Below, piece after piece: positions 9,019-19,028 of a stretch of DNA of 36,614 nt. Source of the DNA: Candidatus Methanomethylicia archaeon (lineage in GTDB: Archaea; Thermoproteota; Methanomethylicia; CALHIW01); assembly GCA_938030905.1 (NCBI GenBank), contig CALHIW010000034.1, positions 1 through 36,614 on the forward strand, in the 5' to 3' direction. The notes beneath the pieces are model-generated. The model was not told where the DNA came from and did not search any database. It was given only the letters and a program-made list of their open reading frames with translations. The number at the start of each line of letters is the position of its first letter. The stretch's first letter is position 1. The translations under genes were made by a program, and so were the position numbers.

Positions 9019-9079
9019 GATACTGTCAAGTTAAGCTATTAGCTATACATAGTCCACATATACTAACTTTGACATAATC
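9019..9079. mobile_element. Second, decayed copy (inverted orientation) of the 59-bp MITE
   Basis: GATACTGTCAAGTTAAGCTATTAGCTATACATAGTCCACATATACTAACTTTGACATAATC aligns end to end with the reverse complement of 794-852, with a few substitutions and two 1-nt insertions. Confidence 0.75.
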
Positions 9080-9232
9080 ATTCATATTACAAGTGAGACT
9101 TGTAATAGTTATATTATTTAATGGATGAAACACGAAAATAAATATTAAGCTGCAAAGCTAGAATTAAGTTGAAGCTCTATCAAATGGGTATAATATATAT
9201 TTATTGAGGATTTAATTAGGCTTAGAGGTAAT

Positions 9233-10147
9233 ATGGCTCTATGGAGATTACTAAATTATGAATGTTTTAATCCTAAGCTTAATCTTAGTGTTGAGGAATC
9301 AGTTTTTAGATTATTTAAAAATAGTGGTTACGATGGTGTTTTATGGTTATGGTGCAACAATCCATCAGTTATTATTAGCTATTCACAGGATGTTAGACAT
9401 GAGGTTAATTTAGAATTCTGTAAAATCACAGGTATAGAAATTGTTAGAAGACTTTCAGGTGGCGGTGCAGTATATCATGATAGGGGAGTAGCTAATATCA
9501 GTCTAATTGTCAACATTGAAAAGCATAAAGAACTCATGGATATTGAATATACGTATAGGGTTGTGGCTAGGCCATTAGTGAATTTGCTTAGAGACTTAGA
9601 TATTAATGCGGAGTCCAAGATTCCTAACGGTGTTTTTATCGATAATTTTAAGATTGCTGGCTTTGCCCAGTACCGGTCGCAGAGTACATTATTGGTTCAC
9701 AGCTCAATTTTATTTGATGCAAATTTAACTAATTTATATAAATCCCTTATTAACATTAAATACCCGGTAGCTAATATTTCCAGTTTAGTTTGGAAATGGT
9801 CAAATATAGATATGTTTAAGAGGGAGATTATTTATTGGTTCTCCAGAATATTTAATGTTAAGCTTATTAAGACACCACTAACATCTAAAGAGGTTGTTTT
9901 AGCATCTAAACTATACGCATTAAAGTATTCTAACGCTCTTTACAATACTAATAAAATGCATCCAAATGCTGTTGTTAACATATGTTTACCTAAGTGTTTT
10001 ACAGTTAATTATGTTAAACTCTATGAGAATTTACTATTAGAAACATCAAGATTGTATAGAGATATTAATCTAATGGTTAAGCTTCACTTCGTTAGTAATA
10101 TAAATAAACCACTAGTATTCTTAGATAATGAACTAATAGCTTTCTAA
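9233..10147 (+). CDS. lplA: Lipoate-protein ligase A family
   Basis: RRLSGGGAVYHDRGVANISLIV and VFIDNFKIAGFAQYRSQSTLLVHSSILFDANL motifs of the biotin/lipoate ligase fold. Confidence 0.88.
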   Translation: MALWRLLNYECFNPKLNLSVEESVFRLFKNSGYDGVLWLWCNNPSVIISYSQDVRHEVNLEFCKITGIEIVRRLSGGGAVYHDRGVANISLIVNIEKHKELMDIEYTYRVVARPLVNLLRDLDINAESKIPNGVFIDNFKIAGFAQYRSQSTLLVHSSILFDANLTNLYKSLINIKYPVANISSLVWKWSNIDMFKREIIYWFSRIFNVKLIKTPLTSKEVVLASKLYALKYSNALYNTNKMHPNAVVNICLPKCFTVNYVKLYENLLLETSRLYRDINLMVKLHFVSNINKPLVFLDNELIAF

Positions 10148-10824
10148 TACATAACTTTATAAATTAATACTACTTCTCTCCCACAACTACATATCTTATA
10201 GTCTATCAACTTAGCTTTTATACAGTCATTTAGACTACTAAATCCCTCCCCCCTTACTAGTGATATTGCATTATCACCACCTAGAATGTATGGAGTTATG
10301 GTTATATGAAGTTCATCGACAAGTTTATGATATAGCATATGCCAGTTCAGTATGCCTCCCCCTTCAAGAAGTATTTTTCTTATTTCCCTTTCATACAGTT
10401 TCTCCATTAAGTTCTTAAGATTGATGCTTTCTCCCATAATTAATACTTCAACATCCATGCTATGTATTTTACTTATTTTCTCTTTGGATGCTTTATTTGA
10501 AGTAACAATTATTGTTTTAGCTGATCTATCAATGATTACATTTGCATTTAACGGTATTCTCAGTAATTCATCTATAACGATTCTTATAGGATTTCTTCCA
10601 TTAATGAGTCTTACTGTTAATAAAGGGTTATCGTTAATGATTGTATTTGCTCCTACAAGTACGGCATCGACATTAGCCCTTAATGTATGAAGCCTCTTAA
10701 GATCTTGTAAACATGAAAGCTTAGAAAAACCTGTTTTACTAGCAATTTTACCATCAATTGTTTCGGCAGCACATAAGATAACATAAGGCTTCATAAAGTC
10801 TTCTAGATTAGAATACTTAAACAT
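10144..10824 (-). CDS. 2,5-diamino-6-(ribosylamino)-4(3H)-pyrimidinone 5'-phosphate reductase (RibD C-terminal/RIB7-like)
   Basis: MKPYVILCAAETIDGKIASKTG, DAVLVGANTIINDNPLLTVR, KILLEGGGILNWHMLYHKLVDELHITITPYILGG. Confidence 0.9.
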   Translation of the reverse strand: MFKYSNLEDFMKPYVILCAAETIDGKIASKTGFSKLSCLQDLKRLHTLRANVDAVLVGANTIINDNPLLTVRLINGRNPIRIVIDELLRIPLNANVIIDRSAKTIIVTSNKASKEKISKIHSMDVEVLIMGESINLKNLMEKLYEREIRKILLEGGGILNWHMLYHKLVDELHITITPYILGGDNAISLVRGEGFSSLNDCIKAKLIDYKICSCGREVVLIYKVMY

Positions 10825-10893
10825 TTTACTATTTTAAGTTCTTATAGCAACTATTGGATACTAATTTATTTAAATTTTATGACGAAGAAGCAG

Positions 10894-11596
10894 GATACTG
10901 TCAAGTTATTGATGTTGTGGTCGGTCCTCCTAGGGTTTGATGGGTCTTATGAGGTTGTACCATAGGATAAGAAACCTTATGAAAAGTTTGATCTTGAGGA
11001 TATGTATTTCCTTACTGGAAGTTGTTGAAGAAGCACTAGCCCACTTTCATGTTCTGAATAATGTTCAATACGTTTCCCTCACTGAGGGTTTTATGCCTCC
11101 ACTCAAGTCCAAGAGCCCGGAAAACTTCAGGATGCTAATCCCCTATCTACAAGGATGACACTTGTCTACACAAGTCTCCAAAACCCTCCAGGAAGACTTC
11201 TACAGGAAAGATACCCCACCAAGAAACCAATATAGCCAGAAGCCCACACTATCCACATCCATTGCAGAAACACAGCACCACTCTTCACTAACCTTAATCT
11301 TGGCTCATCAACAGCCACCATACACCTTAGTTTAGCCCAACATTGACACTACAAGCTCCAATCTCTAACCCAAAGCCTTACAGCCTCATGACCCCATGAA
11401 ACAACCCTCAGAACATAGATTACTCCCCTACAGCTCAAACAAGCCATGTAAAACAGAATCACTCTAACCCCCAACCTGCAACGAAAACCTATAATCCTGA
11501 ACAAACTGCTATTCCTAGGGGCTTCAAGGAGTCACTTGATGGTAACACCTCCCAAAGCGGTTTCTCAAAGCCCCTAAGAAATAACTTGACAATATC
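10894..11596 (-). mobile_element. Relic IS6-like insertion sequence (~703 bp) with TIRs and decayed transposase
   Basis: TIRs GATACTGTCAAGTTA (10894-10908) / TAACTTGACAATATC (11582-11596); flanking 9-bp direct repeat AAGAAGCAG (10885-10893, 11597-11605). Minus-strand fragments MVAVDE, VILVDRG, ALGLEWRHKTLSEGN, FIRFLILWYNLIRP are in different frames. Confidence 0.75.
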
Positions 11597-11689
11597 AAGA
11601 AGCAGCTTAACATATTGTAACTACATTTTTAGGTAAGTAATAATCATAGTCTCTTACTAAGCCTTATTAAAGCTGTTAATCCATAGTTT

Positions 11690-12345
11690 CAATTAAGAAC
11701 TCATCTCTAAGCTTCGTATTTTAAGTGTATTGTTATGTATGTTGTGGGGGTTTAGAGGTTGTTGCTAGTTTTTCATATCTATTATTTAAGGCTTTAAGCT
11801 ATTTATAGATTCTTTCAATATTAGACTTCACCTCCTTTGATGTTTAGGCTTCCCATTATTTCTATGGTTTATATGCTGCCCATATTGATGGATGATTGTT
11901 TACCTTACAGCTTCAGTATCGTATGAGTGCATTAGCTTCTTGAAGCCCCTCAAGTCCTCCAGCAGCTTATCGAGCAATTTGATTTATGCACATCCCCAGA
12001 TCTAAGCTATGCTAGGCTTCCTCATCACACATAAACTCATCAACTCTCCATGCTTGAGGCCATCAAGCCATTACCCAAGTCTCCACCATTAAGCTATCAT
12101 ACATACCCCACCAGATTTCCTCATAGATACTAAAGCTCTAAACACCCTACTCTATAAACACTTAAGCCCCTACAGCCTTACAAGAACATAGCAAATAAAT
12201 ATCATCCAGTAGTTAAAAATAGAGAATACCACTTATTATAAGTCTATCATCAGCCTAAACCTACCAACCCAAGCTTTAAGAGGTAAAGAAGCTAATTAAA
12301 ACCCACTTCCATCAAAACTCCACACCCACAGAGAAATTCCGAATA
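11690..12345 (-). pseudogene. IS5-like transposase relic, copy A
   Basis: Nucleotide similarity to 24648-25360; minus-strand C-terminal block NIERIYK*LKALNNRYEKLATT typical of IS5-type transposases. Confidence 0.6.
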
Positions 12346-12660
12346 ATCCAGAGATAAGTTCTAAGGCTACATAACATAAGTTCTAAGTTACTAATCTATA
12401 TCTACGCTAATAGAGTCTGCCACCTCTATAGTGAATGATAGGCTTTCATTCATGTTGTGGTTTAACATTTTATCATAAAGATAAAAAGATAATAAGCTAA
12501 CCTAAGGAACCCTCATATACCTATAAGCTACAACAGTAAAACATCATTTGCTAGAGGTATGATAGTGATAAAATTAGCTATTCTCCACATACTTCAAGAT
12601 ATTATTCTAACGTTATATTATTTGATATAATCTTTATAAACTTACGACTCTACTATTTTT

Positions 12661-13431
12661 ATGAATACGATTTTGGTAGTTAATGATGATGGTATTAATA
12701 GCGTGGGTCTGCTGGCTTTAAGCCAGATTCTTAGAGAGCTCGGTGAAGTAGTTATTGTAGCTCCTGAATATGAACGTAGTGGTATTGGTAAAGCATTATC
12801 TATAGGATTGATACGTATATCTAGTATTAAGATTAATGGAATTAGAGCCTATTCAATTGATGGAACACCCGCTGATGCTTACTTTATAGCTACCAATAAA
12901 ATTCTTAAGAGGAAACCAAGTATTGTTGTTGCTGGTATTAATTTAGGACCTAATATAGGACTTGAAGACATCTTAAGCTCTGGAACTATTGGTGTTGCTT
13001 TAGAAGCGGCAATACATGGTGTTCCAGCTATTGCTATTTCCTACTGTGTTAGAGATATTCTTAGGAAGAATCACGTCAGTATTAATGAGCTTAAAGTTGC
13101 AATGGATGTTTCCAAGAGAATTGTTAAATATATTCTAGAGAATGGTATGCCCAATGGTGTTCAAGTACTATCTATAAATATCCCTGAAAAACTGGATAAT
13201 ATTAAGGTTAAAGTAACTAGAATTGCCCATGTAAGCTATCGTGATATACATTGTGAAGTTAATAATGGATATAAAACCGCATCATGGCTTATAGACAACT
13301 ATAAAGATGCTGAGCCTGGAACCGATGTTTATGCTATAAGGTATGAAAATGTAATTTCAATAACTCCAATAAGGTTAAACTTTGATGGTGATTGTAGAAG
13401 TGTTGAGCTACTAGTTAAAGACTTATTTTAA
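12661..13431 (+). CDS. surE: 5'/3'-nucleotidase SurE
   Basis: ILVVNDDGINSVGLLALSQIL, VVAPEYERSGIGKALS, DGTPADAYFIA, VVAGINLGPNIGLEDILSSGTIGVALEAAIHGVPAIAIS. Confidence 0.95.
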   Translation: MNTILVVNDDGINSVGLLALSQILRELGEVVIVAPEYERSGIGKALSIGLIRISSIKINGIRAYSIDGTPADAYFIATNKILKRKPSIVVAGINLGPNIGLEDILSSGTIGVALEAAIHGVPAIAISYCVRDILRKNHVSINELKVAMDVSKRIVKYILENGMPNGVQVLSINIPEKLDNIKVKVTRIAHVSYRDIHCEVNNGYKTASWLIDNYKDAEPGTDVYAIRYENVISITPIRLNFDGDCRSVELLVKDLF

Positions 13432-14105
13432 GTACTTAATACTACTATTGCCCTAATTACATCAGCCGTATCTTCAAGTCTATCTACAGCATTCTCTATG
13501 AACTCTACAGCATCCTTAATCATTAGCCAGTTACCTATACTTTTAACCGTATCCCCCCATTTAAGTATTTCAGCTATAAGATCAATTCTTAAATCATCAA
13601 TTTCCTCTTCAATTCTCTCAGTTTTTTCAGCTGCATCTAATGCATCACTTGGTTTAGATATAAGTTTACTAAGCCCATCTCCCAGTATCATAGCCGCATC
13701 ACACATCTTATATGTTATTGTTTTTAATCCACTTCTAATGTTTTCCGGTACTTCTCTAGGATTAACATATAGTAACCTTCTTGATGATGCCTTAACATAA
13801 GCAGCTATATCATCAACTGTTAATATGAGCTTCATTATTTCCTCCCTATCTAGAGGGTGGAAGGTTTCCTTCATAAGTTCAGTAACTATACTCTTCTTAA
13901 TCTCATCAGCCTCCCTTTCAAATTTAAATATTTCTTCAAAGCTTTTCCTTGCATTATTAAAATCACCACTATAATATGCTTCGATGAATTTCTTCATCTC
14001 CATAATAACACTTAAAACTTTACTATAGTGTTTTTCACAGGTTACTAGTACTTTTTTCTCTCTTCTCCTACCAAACCATACAGCAACATGACTGGATTTG
14101 GGCAT
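13428..14105 (-). CDS. DUF47 family (PhoU-like putative phosphate transport regulator)
   Basis: FEREADEIKKSIVTELMKETFHPLDREEIMKLILTVDDIAAYVKASSRRL is the DUF47 core; adjacent to a Pit transporter. Confidence 0.88.
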   Translation of the reverse strand: MPKSSHVAVWFGRRREKKVLVTCEKHYSKVLSVIMEMKKFIEAYYSGDFNNARKSFEEIFKFEREADEIKKSIVTELMKETFHPLDREEIMKLILTVDDIAAYVKASSRRLLYVNPREVPENIRSGLKTITYKMCDAAMILGDGLSKLISKPSDALDAAEKTERIEEEIDDLRIDLIAEILKWGDTVKSIGNWLMIKDAVEFIENAVDRLEDTADVIRAIVVLST

Positions 14106-14189
14106 GAATCCATCTTATATGTAGTATTATAGTTAAATATAAACTTAACTAGATGTATTTTCAATCTCTTCACTCATCTTTACTTCACT

Positions 14190-15175
14190 TCATGCATCTA
14201 TGTCCAAGTCGAGCAGTATTTCAGCAATTCCAGCTGCATATTCTGAAGTCTTCTTAGACTTTCAACAGTTAAGTGTAAATAAGCTACTACCTTAACATTA
14301 GGAGTTCCACTTAATATTTTCTCTATTAAGTTAGCTTCATAGCCGCGTATTAAGCCTCTTAAACTTAAGCCATGCTTGCTCTTTTACTGCTTGCATTTAC
14401 TATGGAGTATATAGAGTTCCTAAATGACTTGCATGTCTCATCCTCCATTTCAATTAGCTTTAAAATTGCATCTTTATCAAGCAAATCTTAAGATTTCATG
14501 TAAATTTGTAGATGCTATTGTAGCATGGTCAGCTGCTATTTCAATATGTCTAACTACAACACGATACTCTAAGCATTCCTGAAGATTTTTAATTTCTAAA
14601 CTATCTAGTATATTTGGCTCCCTAATGGCTGCTGTTAACTGTCTTATTGATAGGAAGTAAAGTCTGTCATCATTATCTCTTTCAATAATATCATGGAGAA
14701 GATCCTTATCTCTTTCTATAAGTGTTCTTGAAACATCATTATACATATATGATGTTAAAGTCCTCATCCTATATATAACTTTTCTTAATGGGAAGTTAAC
14801 ATAGTGTGATAAGACTTGAAGTATTATTTTTGTTGAAGAATCCTCAACCACTTCAACACCTGCAAGCTTTCTAGTAATAACTTCTTTCGATTCTATGTCT
14901 GAATTTAATGGAATCTTACTTGATAGTATATTTATAACATCATATCCTGAGATATATGCTGCAATAATATTCCTTAATGTAACTTCTTCATTCTCACTTA
15001 CAATTTTAAAATTCAGTACTTTACCGTTTTGCTTTAAGTTGAGTACTAAGGTCTTAGTACAAGTGAGCCATCTGTCCGTTCATATATGCCCATAGGTGCT
15101 CTCTTACTTAATTCATACCCTTTAATCTATTTCCTGGTAGAGAAACTATGTAAGTCATCCCTATCTTAATAGGTT
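14190..15175 (-). pseudogene. Frameshifted AbrB-PhoU phosphate-uptake regulator
   Basis: Fragments in different frames in collinear order: IGMTYIVSLPGNRLKGM (AbrB), YERTDGSLVLRP, NGKVLNFKIVSENEEVTLRNIIAAYISGYDVINILSS, track ORF 14477-14851 (PhoU), ETCKSFRNSIYSIVNASSKRAS, GYEANLIEKILSGTPNVKVVAYLHLTVESLRR, AAGIAEILLDLDIDA*. Confidence 0.8.
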
Positions 15176-15196
15176 TTTCAACTCTATATTTTTAGA

Positions 15197-15215
15197 TCTA
15201 TATATTATATATAGA
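15197..15215. promoter_or_regulatory. 19-bp palindrome TCTATATATTATATATAGA upstream of the Pit gene
   Basis: 9-bp arms with 1-nt centre, ~65 bp upstream of 15279; AT-rich so could be a TATA/operator overlap. Confidence 0.35.
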
Positions 15216-15278
15216 CTATAGTTAATATGTAGAGAAACTATATAAATATTCTTAACATTACTTGTACTAGTGACCTAA

Positions 15279-16298
15279 TTGGATATGATACTGCTTACTT
15301 GTGGCTTAATATTGTCCTTCGTAATGGCATTTAATATGGGTGGAAATGATGCTGCTAATCCTACCGATTGTGTTGTAGGGTCTGAAGTATTATCAATTAG
15401 AAAAGCTGTAATGCTTTTCTCGGTATTCACTCTTATTGGCTCTTTACTTCAAGGATTTATGGTTATGAAAACCATAGGGATAGGGATAGTACCTGAAATT
15501 GATATTTTCGGAGCTTTTACTATTGTTCTATCAGCTAATATATGGATCTTAATCAGCTCCCTCCTAGGTAGACCAATATCAACAACGCATTCAATTATTG
15601 GTGCTGTTTTAGGATATGGTTTTGTTAAGTATGGCTTAAACATTAATACTCAAATTTTAGTGATAATTATATTAAGCTGGATTTCCTCTCCTCTATGTAG
15701 CCTTATTCTTGCATTTATAATTTATAGGATGCTTAAAGTACTCATTACGAGAAATAAATTTGGGGAATCACTAGTTTTTGAGAAGATGATTAAAGCTCTT
15801 CTTATATTTTCTCTTTGCTTTTCGGCTTATGCTTTCGGAGCTAATGATGTTGGTAATGCTACTGGTGTTTATGTCACTATTGCATCGAAGCTAGGTCATT
15901 TACCTGACTATAACGCTATGATTCTACTAGCTACTTATGGTGCTATTGGAATTGCTACTGGAGGATTCGTTATTGGCCCCAGAGTCATAGGAACAGTCGC
16001 ATTTAAAGTTTGTAGACTTGATGTATTAACTGGTCTTGCAGCAGAGATGAGCAATGCTCTTGTTGTTTATCTCTTTACAACTATACCCTATATGCTTATA
16101 GGATATGGCTTACCAATATCTACATCGTACGCTACTGTTGGATCAATTATTGGGGCTGGAGTTGCTAAAAGTGGAAAATCTATCAATAAGACTGTTATAA
16201 TTAGTATAGCTCTGTTCTGGATTTTGACAGTACCTGTAACTGCTATCTTATGTGGATTAATATATATTACTAGTACTTTCATGACTTCATGGCTTTAA
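15279..16298 (+). CDS. pit: Inorganic phosphate transporter, PiT family (start TTG 15279 or ATG 15285)
   Basis: Two PiT signature repeats: FNMGGNDAANPTDCVVGS and AYAFGANDVGNATGVY; PISTTHSIIGAVLGYG / PISTSYATVGSIIGAG. Confidence 0.95.
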   Translation: MDMILLTCGLILSFVMAFNMGGNDAANPTDCVVGSEVLSIRKAVMLFSVFTLIGSLLQGFMVMKTIGIGIVPEIDIFGAFTIVLSANIWILISSLLGRPISTTHSIIGAVLGYGFVKYGLNINTQILVIIILSWISSPLCSLILAFIIYRMLKVLITRNKFGESLVFEKMIKALLIFSLCFSAYAFGANDVGNATGVYVTIASKLGHLPDYNAMILLATYGAIGIATGGFVIGPRVIGTVAFKVCRLDVLTGLAAEMSNALVVYLFTTIPYMLIGYGLPISTSYATVGSIIGAGVAKSGKSINKTVIISIALFWILTVPVTAILCGLIYITSTFMTSWL

Positions 16299-17236
16299 TG
16301 TAAACACCATACCACAGCTGAAACTCCATATTCTATAAGTCTAGCTAGAATTGATGATTTTGAAATTACATAGGCTTATATTGCCCCATCATGTAATGAT
16401 AAGAAGACAGAGTGATTATGCCATAGGAATACGCCCAAGAATCATTCATAAAGCACTTAATACTGATCTTTAAGTAGTAGAGTATAAACATTATGAGTGT
16501 TTTCGTTTTACTGATTCTTTCTTGTTTCATTCTATCTCTGAACTCGACTGAGGCTCTGAAGATGTTTTCTCCTAAGCCTGTAGAGTGATTTATTGAGATC
16601 CCTCATCCTTTTATCTAGATTCATATCATCTAGGCTAGCTTTCCAACTTAATCATAGGAATGTATTCTTTAAAGACTGATTGCTTCAATACTTCATCCAT
16701 AAGTCTAGGGGATGTTCTCAGTAGACTCTATTTCAACGTCACTATATATAGAGAATAATGCTTTACTCATTCTACCCTTACGGAAATGAAGGTTCATGGA
16801 ACCTATCAATTCATGAATCCAGTTAAGTCTAGAGCAAGATCGAGAATATCTAGCAGGAACTTTGTCCTAAGCTCTACAATCCCACCTCTGAAGTATAAAA
16901 CACAATAGCTAAACAAACAGAAGTCAATTATTGAACACATCCCATATATGGTAAAGCCTTTAGAGCACATTCTTTATATGCAGATAGTTTAGTTACTATA
17001 TAGTGTTTAGTAACATATAATAGCCTCATTAACATAATAGCGATTTGAAGTATACTGTGGTTAAGCTTAACTTATTAAAACCTGGAGATACTGCAATGCT
17101 TAATGCTACTTCACTACATGTTAAACGGCATATAAACTAATGTAAGTGTGAACGTAACTAAATTATGTTGTCTTAACAAATAGAATGAATCATGAGGAAT
17201 AATTTAATCAAGACTTCTAACCACCTCCGGGAAATG

Positions 17237-18130
17237 TTAAGTGAATATTATTCGGTTTCTTATTGTTCCTATTTTTTCAATTGTTATCTCAACTATGTCC
17301 CCATGCTTTAGGAATTTAGGTTCAGGCTTCATGAAGACACCTACACCTGAAGGTGTACCGGTGGCTATTATGTCACCTGGTTCAAGCATCATTCCCTTAC
17401 TTAATACTTCTATTATTCTATCTATTTTATGTACCATTTTTGAAGTTGACGAGTTCTGTCTTACTTCATCATTAACTTTAGTTATTATTTTAAGATCGTA
17501 TGGGTTTTCAACTTCGTCTCTTGTAACTATCCATGGACCCATCGGAGCAAACTGATCTAGACTTTTCCCACGTGTCCATTGTTTATCTTTAGCTTGTATA
17601 TCTCTAGCTGATAAATCATTAAATACTGTATACCCAAATACATACTCTAAAGCTTTAGATGCACTTATTCTTTTACCCAGTTTTCCAATAATAACTGCCA
17701 GCTCCCCCTCATAATCTAGTTGTTGAACATAGTCGGATGGAACATAGATATCGTCAAAGGGCCCCGCTATTGATGTTTTAGGCTTAATAAATATTATAGG
17801 TTCATCAGGAGGAGTTTTATGCTGCTCCTCAGCATGATCTATATAGTTTAATCCTAAACATAGTATTTTTGGTGGGTCTGGTATTGGTGCGAGCAGTTTC
17901 AAACTTTCTAGCTCAAATCCTTGTTTAAAATCTAGTTTCCCAATTTTTTCAAGAATCATGTTTAAATACGCACCAGATATGAAAGATACGATGTCTTCAG
18001 GTAGTTTTAGACCTAACATTACTTCTACATCACTACGATCTATAACAAAATTATTAATTATTAACCCGTAAGATTCTAAACCATTAGGCTTTACATATCT
18101 TAATATTTTAACCATAATGTACTTGTTCAT
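17237..18130 (-). CDS. Fumarylacetoacetate hydrolase (FAH) family protein
   Basis: KILCLGLNYIDHAEEQHKTPPDEPIIFIKPKTSI, LDYEGELAVIIGKLGKRI, GYTVFNDLSARDIQ, PGDIIATGTPSGVG. Confidence 0.95.
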   Translation of the reverse strand: MNKYIMVKILRYVKPNGLESYGLIINNFVIDRSDVEVMLGLKLPEDIVSFISGAYLNMILEKIGKLDFKQGFELESLKLLAPIPDPPKILCLGLNYIDHAEEQHKTPPDEPIIFIKPKTSIAGPFDDIYVPSDYVQQLDYEGELAVIIGKLGKRISASKALEYVFGYTVFNDLSARDIQAKDKQWTRGKSLDQFAPMGPWIVTRDEVENPYDLKIITKVNDEVRQNSSTSKMVHKIDRIIEVLSKGMMLEPGDIIATGTPSGVGVFMKPEPKFLKHGDIVEITIEKIGTIRNRIIFT

Positions 18131-18336
18131 ATTCCTTTAAAAATCTTTCTTTAAATCTTAACTTCTTGAACTTAAGCATTAAGTTGTTTCTGAAACTTAT
18201 TGAATCTAACTCACTCTACTTAATGAGATTTAACCATATAAAGTCAATAACTTAGCACTATAACTGTTAAACTTATTAAGTAGCTATATCAATCCATAAT
18301 ATAAGATCTTAAGGTATATATTGTCTCTATAATCAT

Positions 18337-19026
18337 TTATGTTGAGTTTTTACCCTTAAATTTACTAATATATGATAGTACTTCAACATCACTTATATCA
18401 TACCAGTTTTTATAAGCATCTGCAACAGCAAAACCATATGTATCATCTCTAACATTAACACAATAAATAATATCTACGTGTGGAGCTACTAGATTTAATG
18501 CGTTTATGGATGCTGTCGGTACTGCTACAATGATTTTCCCTGGTTTTCTCTTTTTAACATATCTAATAGCTGAAAGCATAGTGTAGCCTGATGCAAGTCC
18601 ATCATCAGTTATTATAGTACTCCTATTATTGATTAATGTTTTCACTAATCCAAAAGCTTTAAAACGCCTCTTTATCTCTTCAATTTCCAGCTTTACAACC
18701 ATGTCTATAATTTCCCTATTGATATTGAAGTAATTTATAATTTCTCTATTAAGTACTATATCTCCATCAGGGTTTACAGCTCCAAATCCTGCTTCTGGAT
18801 TATTTGGGAAGTGAAGCTTTCTACAAATTAATAGGTTAAATTCACATTTAAGTATTAAAGCTAAGGTAACACCTATTGGTACCCCTCCTGAAGGTATTGC
18901 TAACACTACTGGATCTACTAGTTCTTCTATTTTAATCATTTTAGCAAGCTTTACTGCTGCCTCTTCTCTATCTTTAAATACATAATACTTATTCATCAAC
19001 TCTCTATCTACTATTATTTTCCCCAC
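18337..19026 (-). CDS. Phosphoribosyltransferase family protein
   Basis: VVLAIPSGGVPIG, PRPP-loop-like TIITDDGLASGYTMLSAIRYVKKRKPGKIIVAVPTAS. Confidence 0.88.
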   Translation of the reverse strand: MGKIIVDRELMNKYYVFKDREEAAVKLAKMIKIEELVDPVVLAIPSGGVPIGVTLALILKCEFNLLICRKLHFPNNPEAGFGAVNPDGDIVLNREIINYFNINREIIDMVVKLEIEEIKRRFKAFGLVKTLINNRSTIITDDGLASGYTMLSAIRYVKKRKPGKIIVAVPTASINALNLVAPHVDIIYCVNVRDDTYGFAVADAYKNWYDISDVEVLSYISKFKGKNST

Positions 19027-19028
19027 GA

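Noticed and set aside
10937-11158. 73-aa + strand ORF within the IS-like region
   Set aside because: Transposase motifs are on the minus strand; the + ORF has no recognisable features.
15138-15245. Direct repeat GTAGAGAAACTAT(G/A)TAA at 15137-15153 and 15229-15245 as a pit operator pair
   Set aside because: The first copy encodes the TYIVSLP motif of the decayed AbrB domain on the minus strand, so the similarity need not be regulatory.
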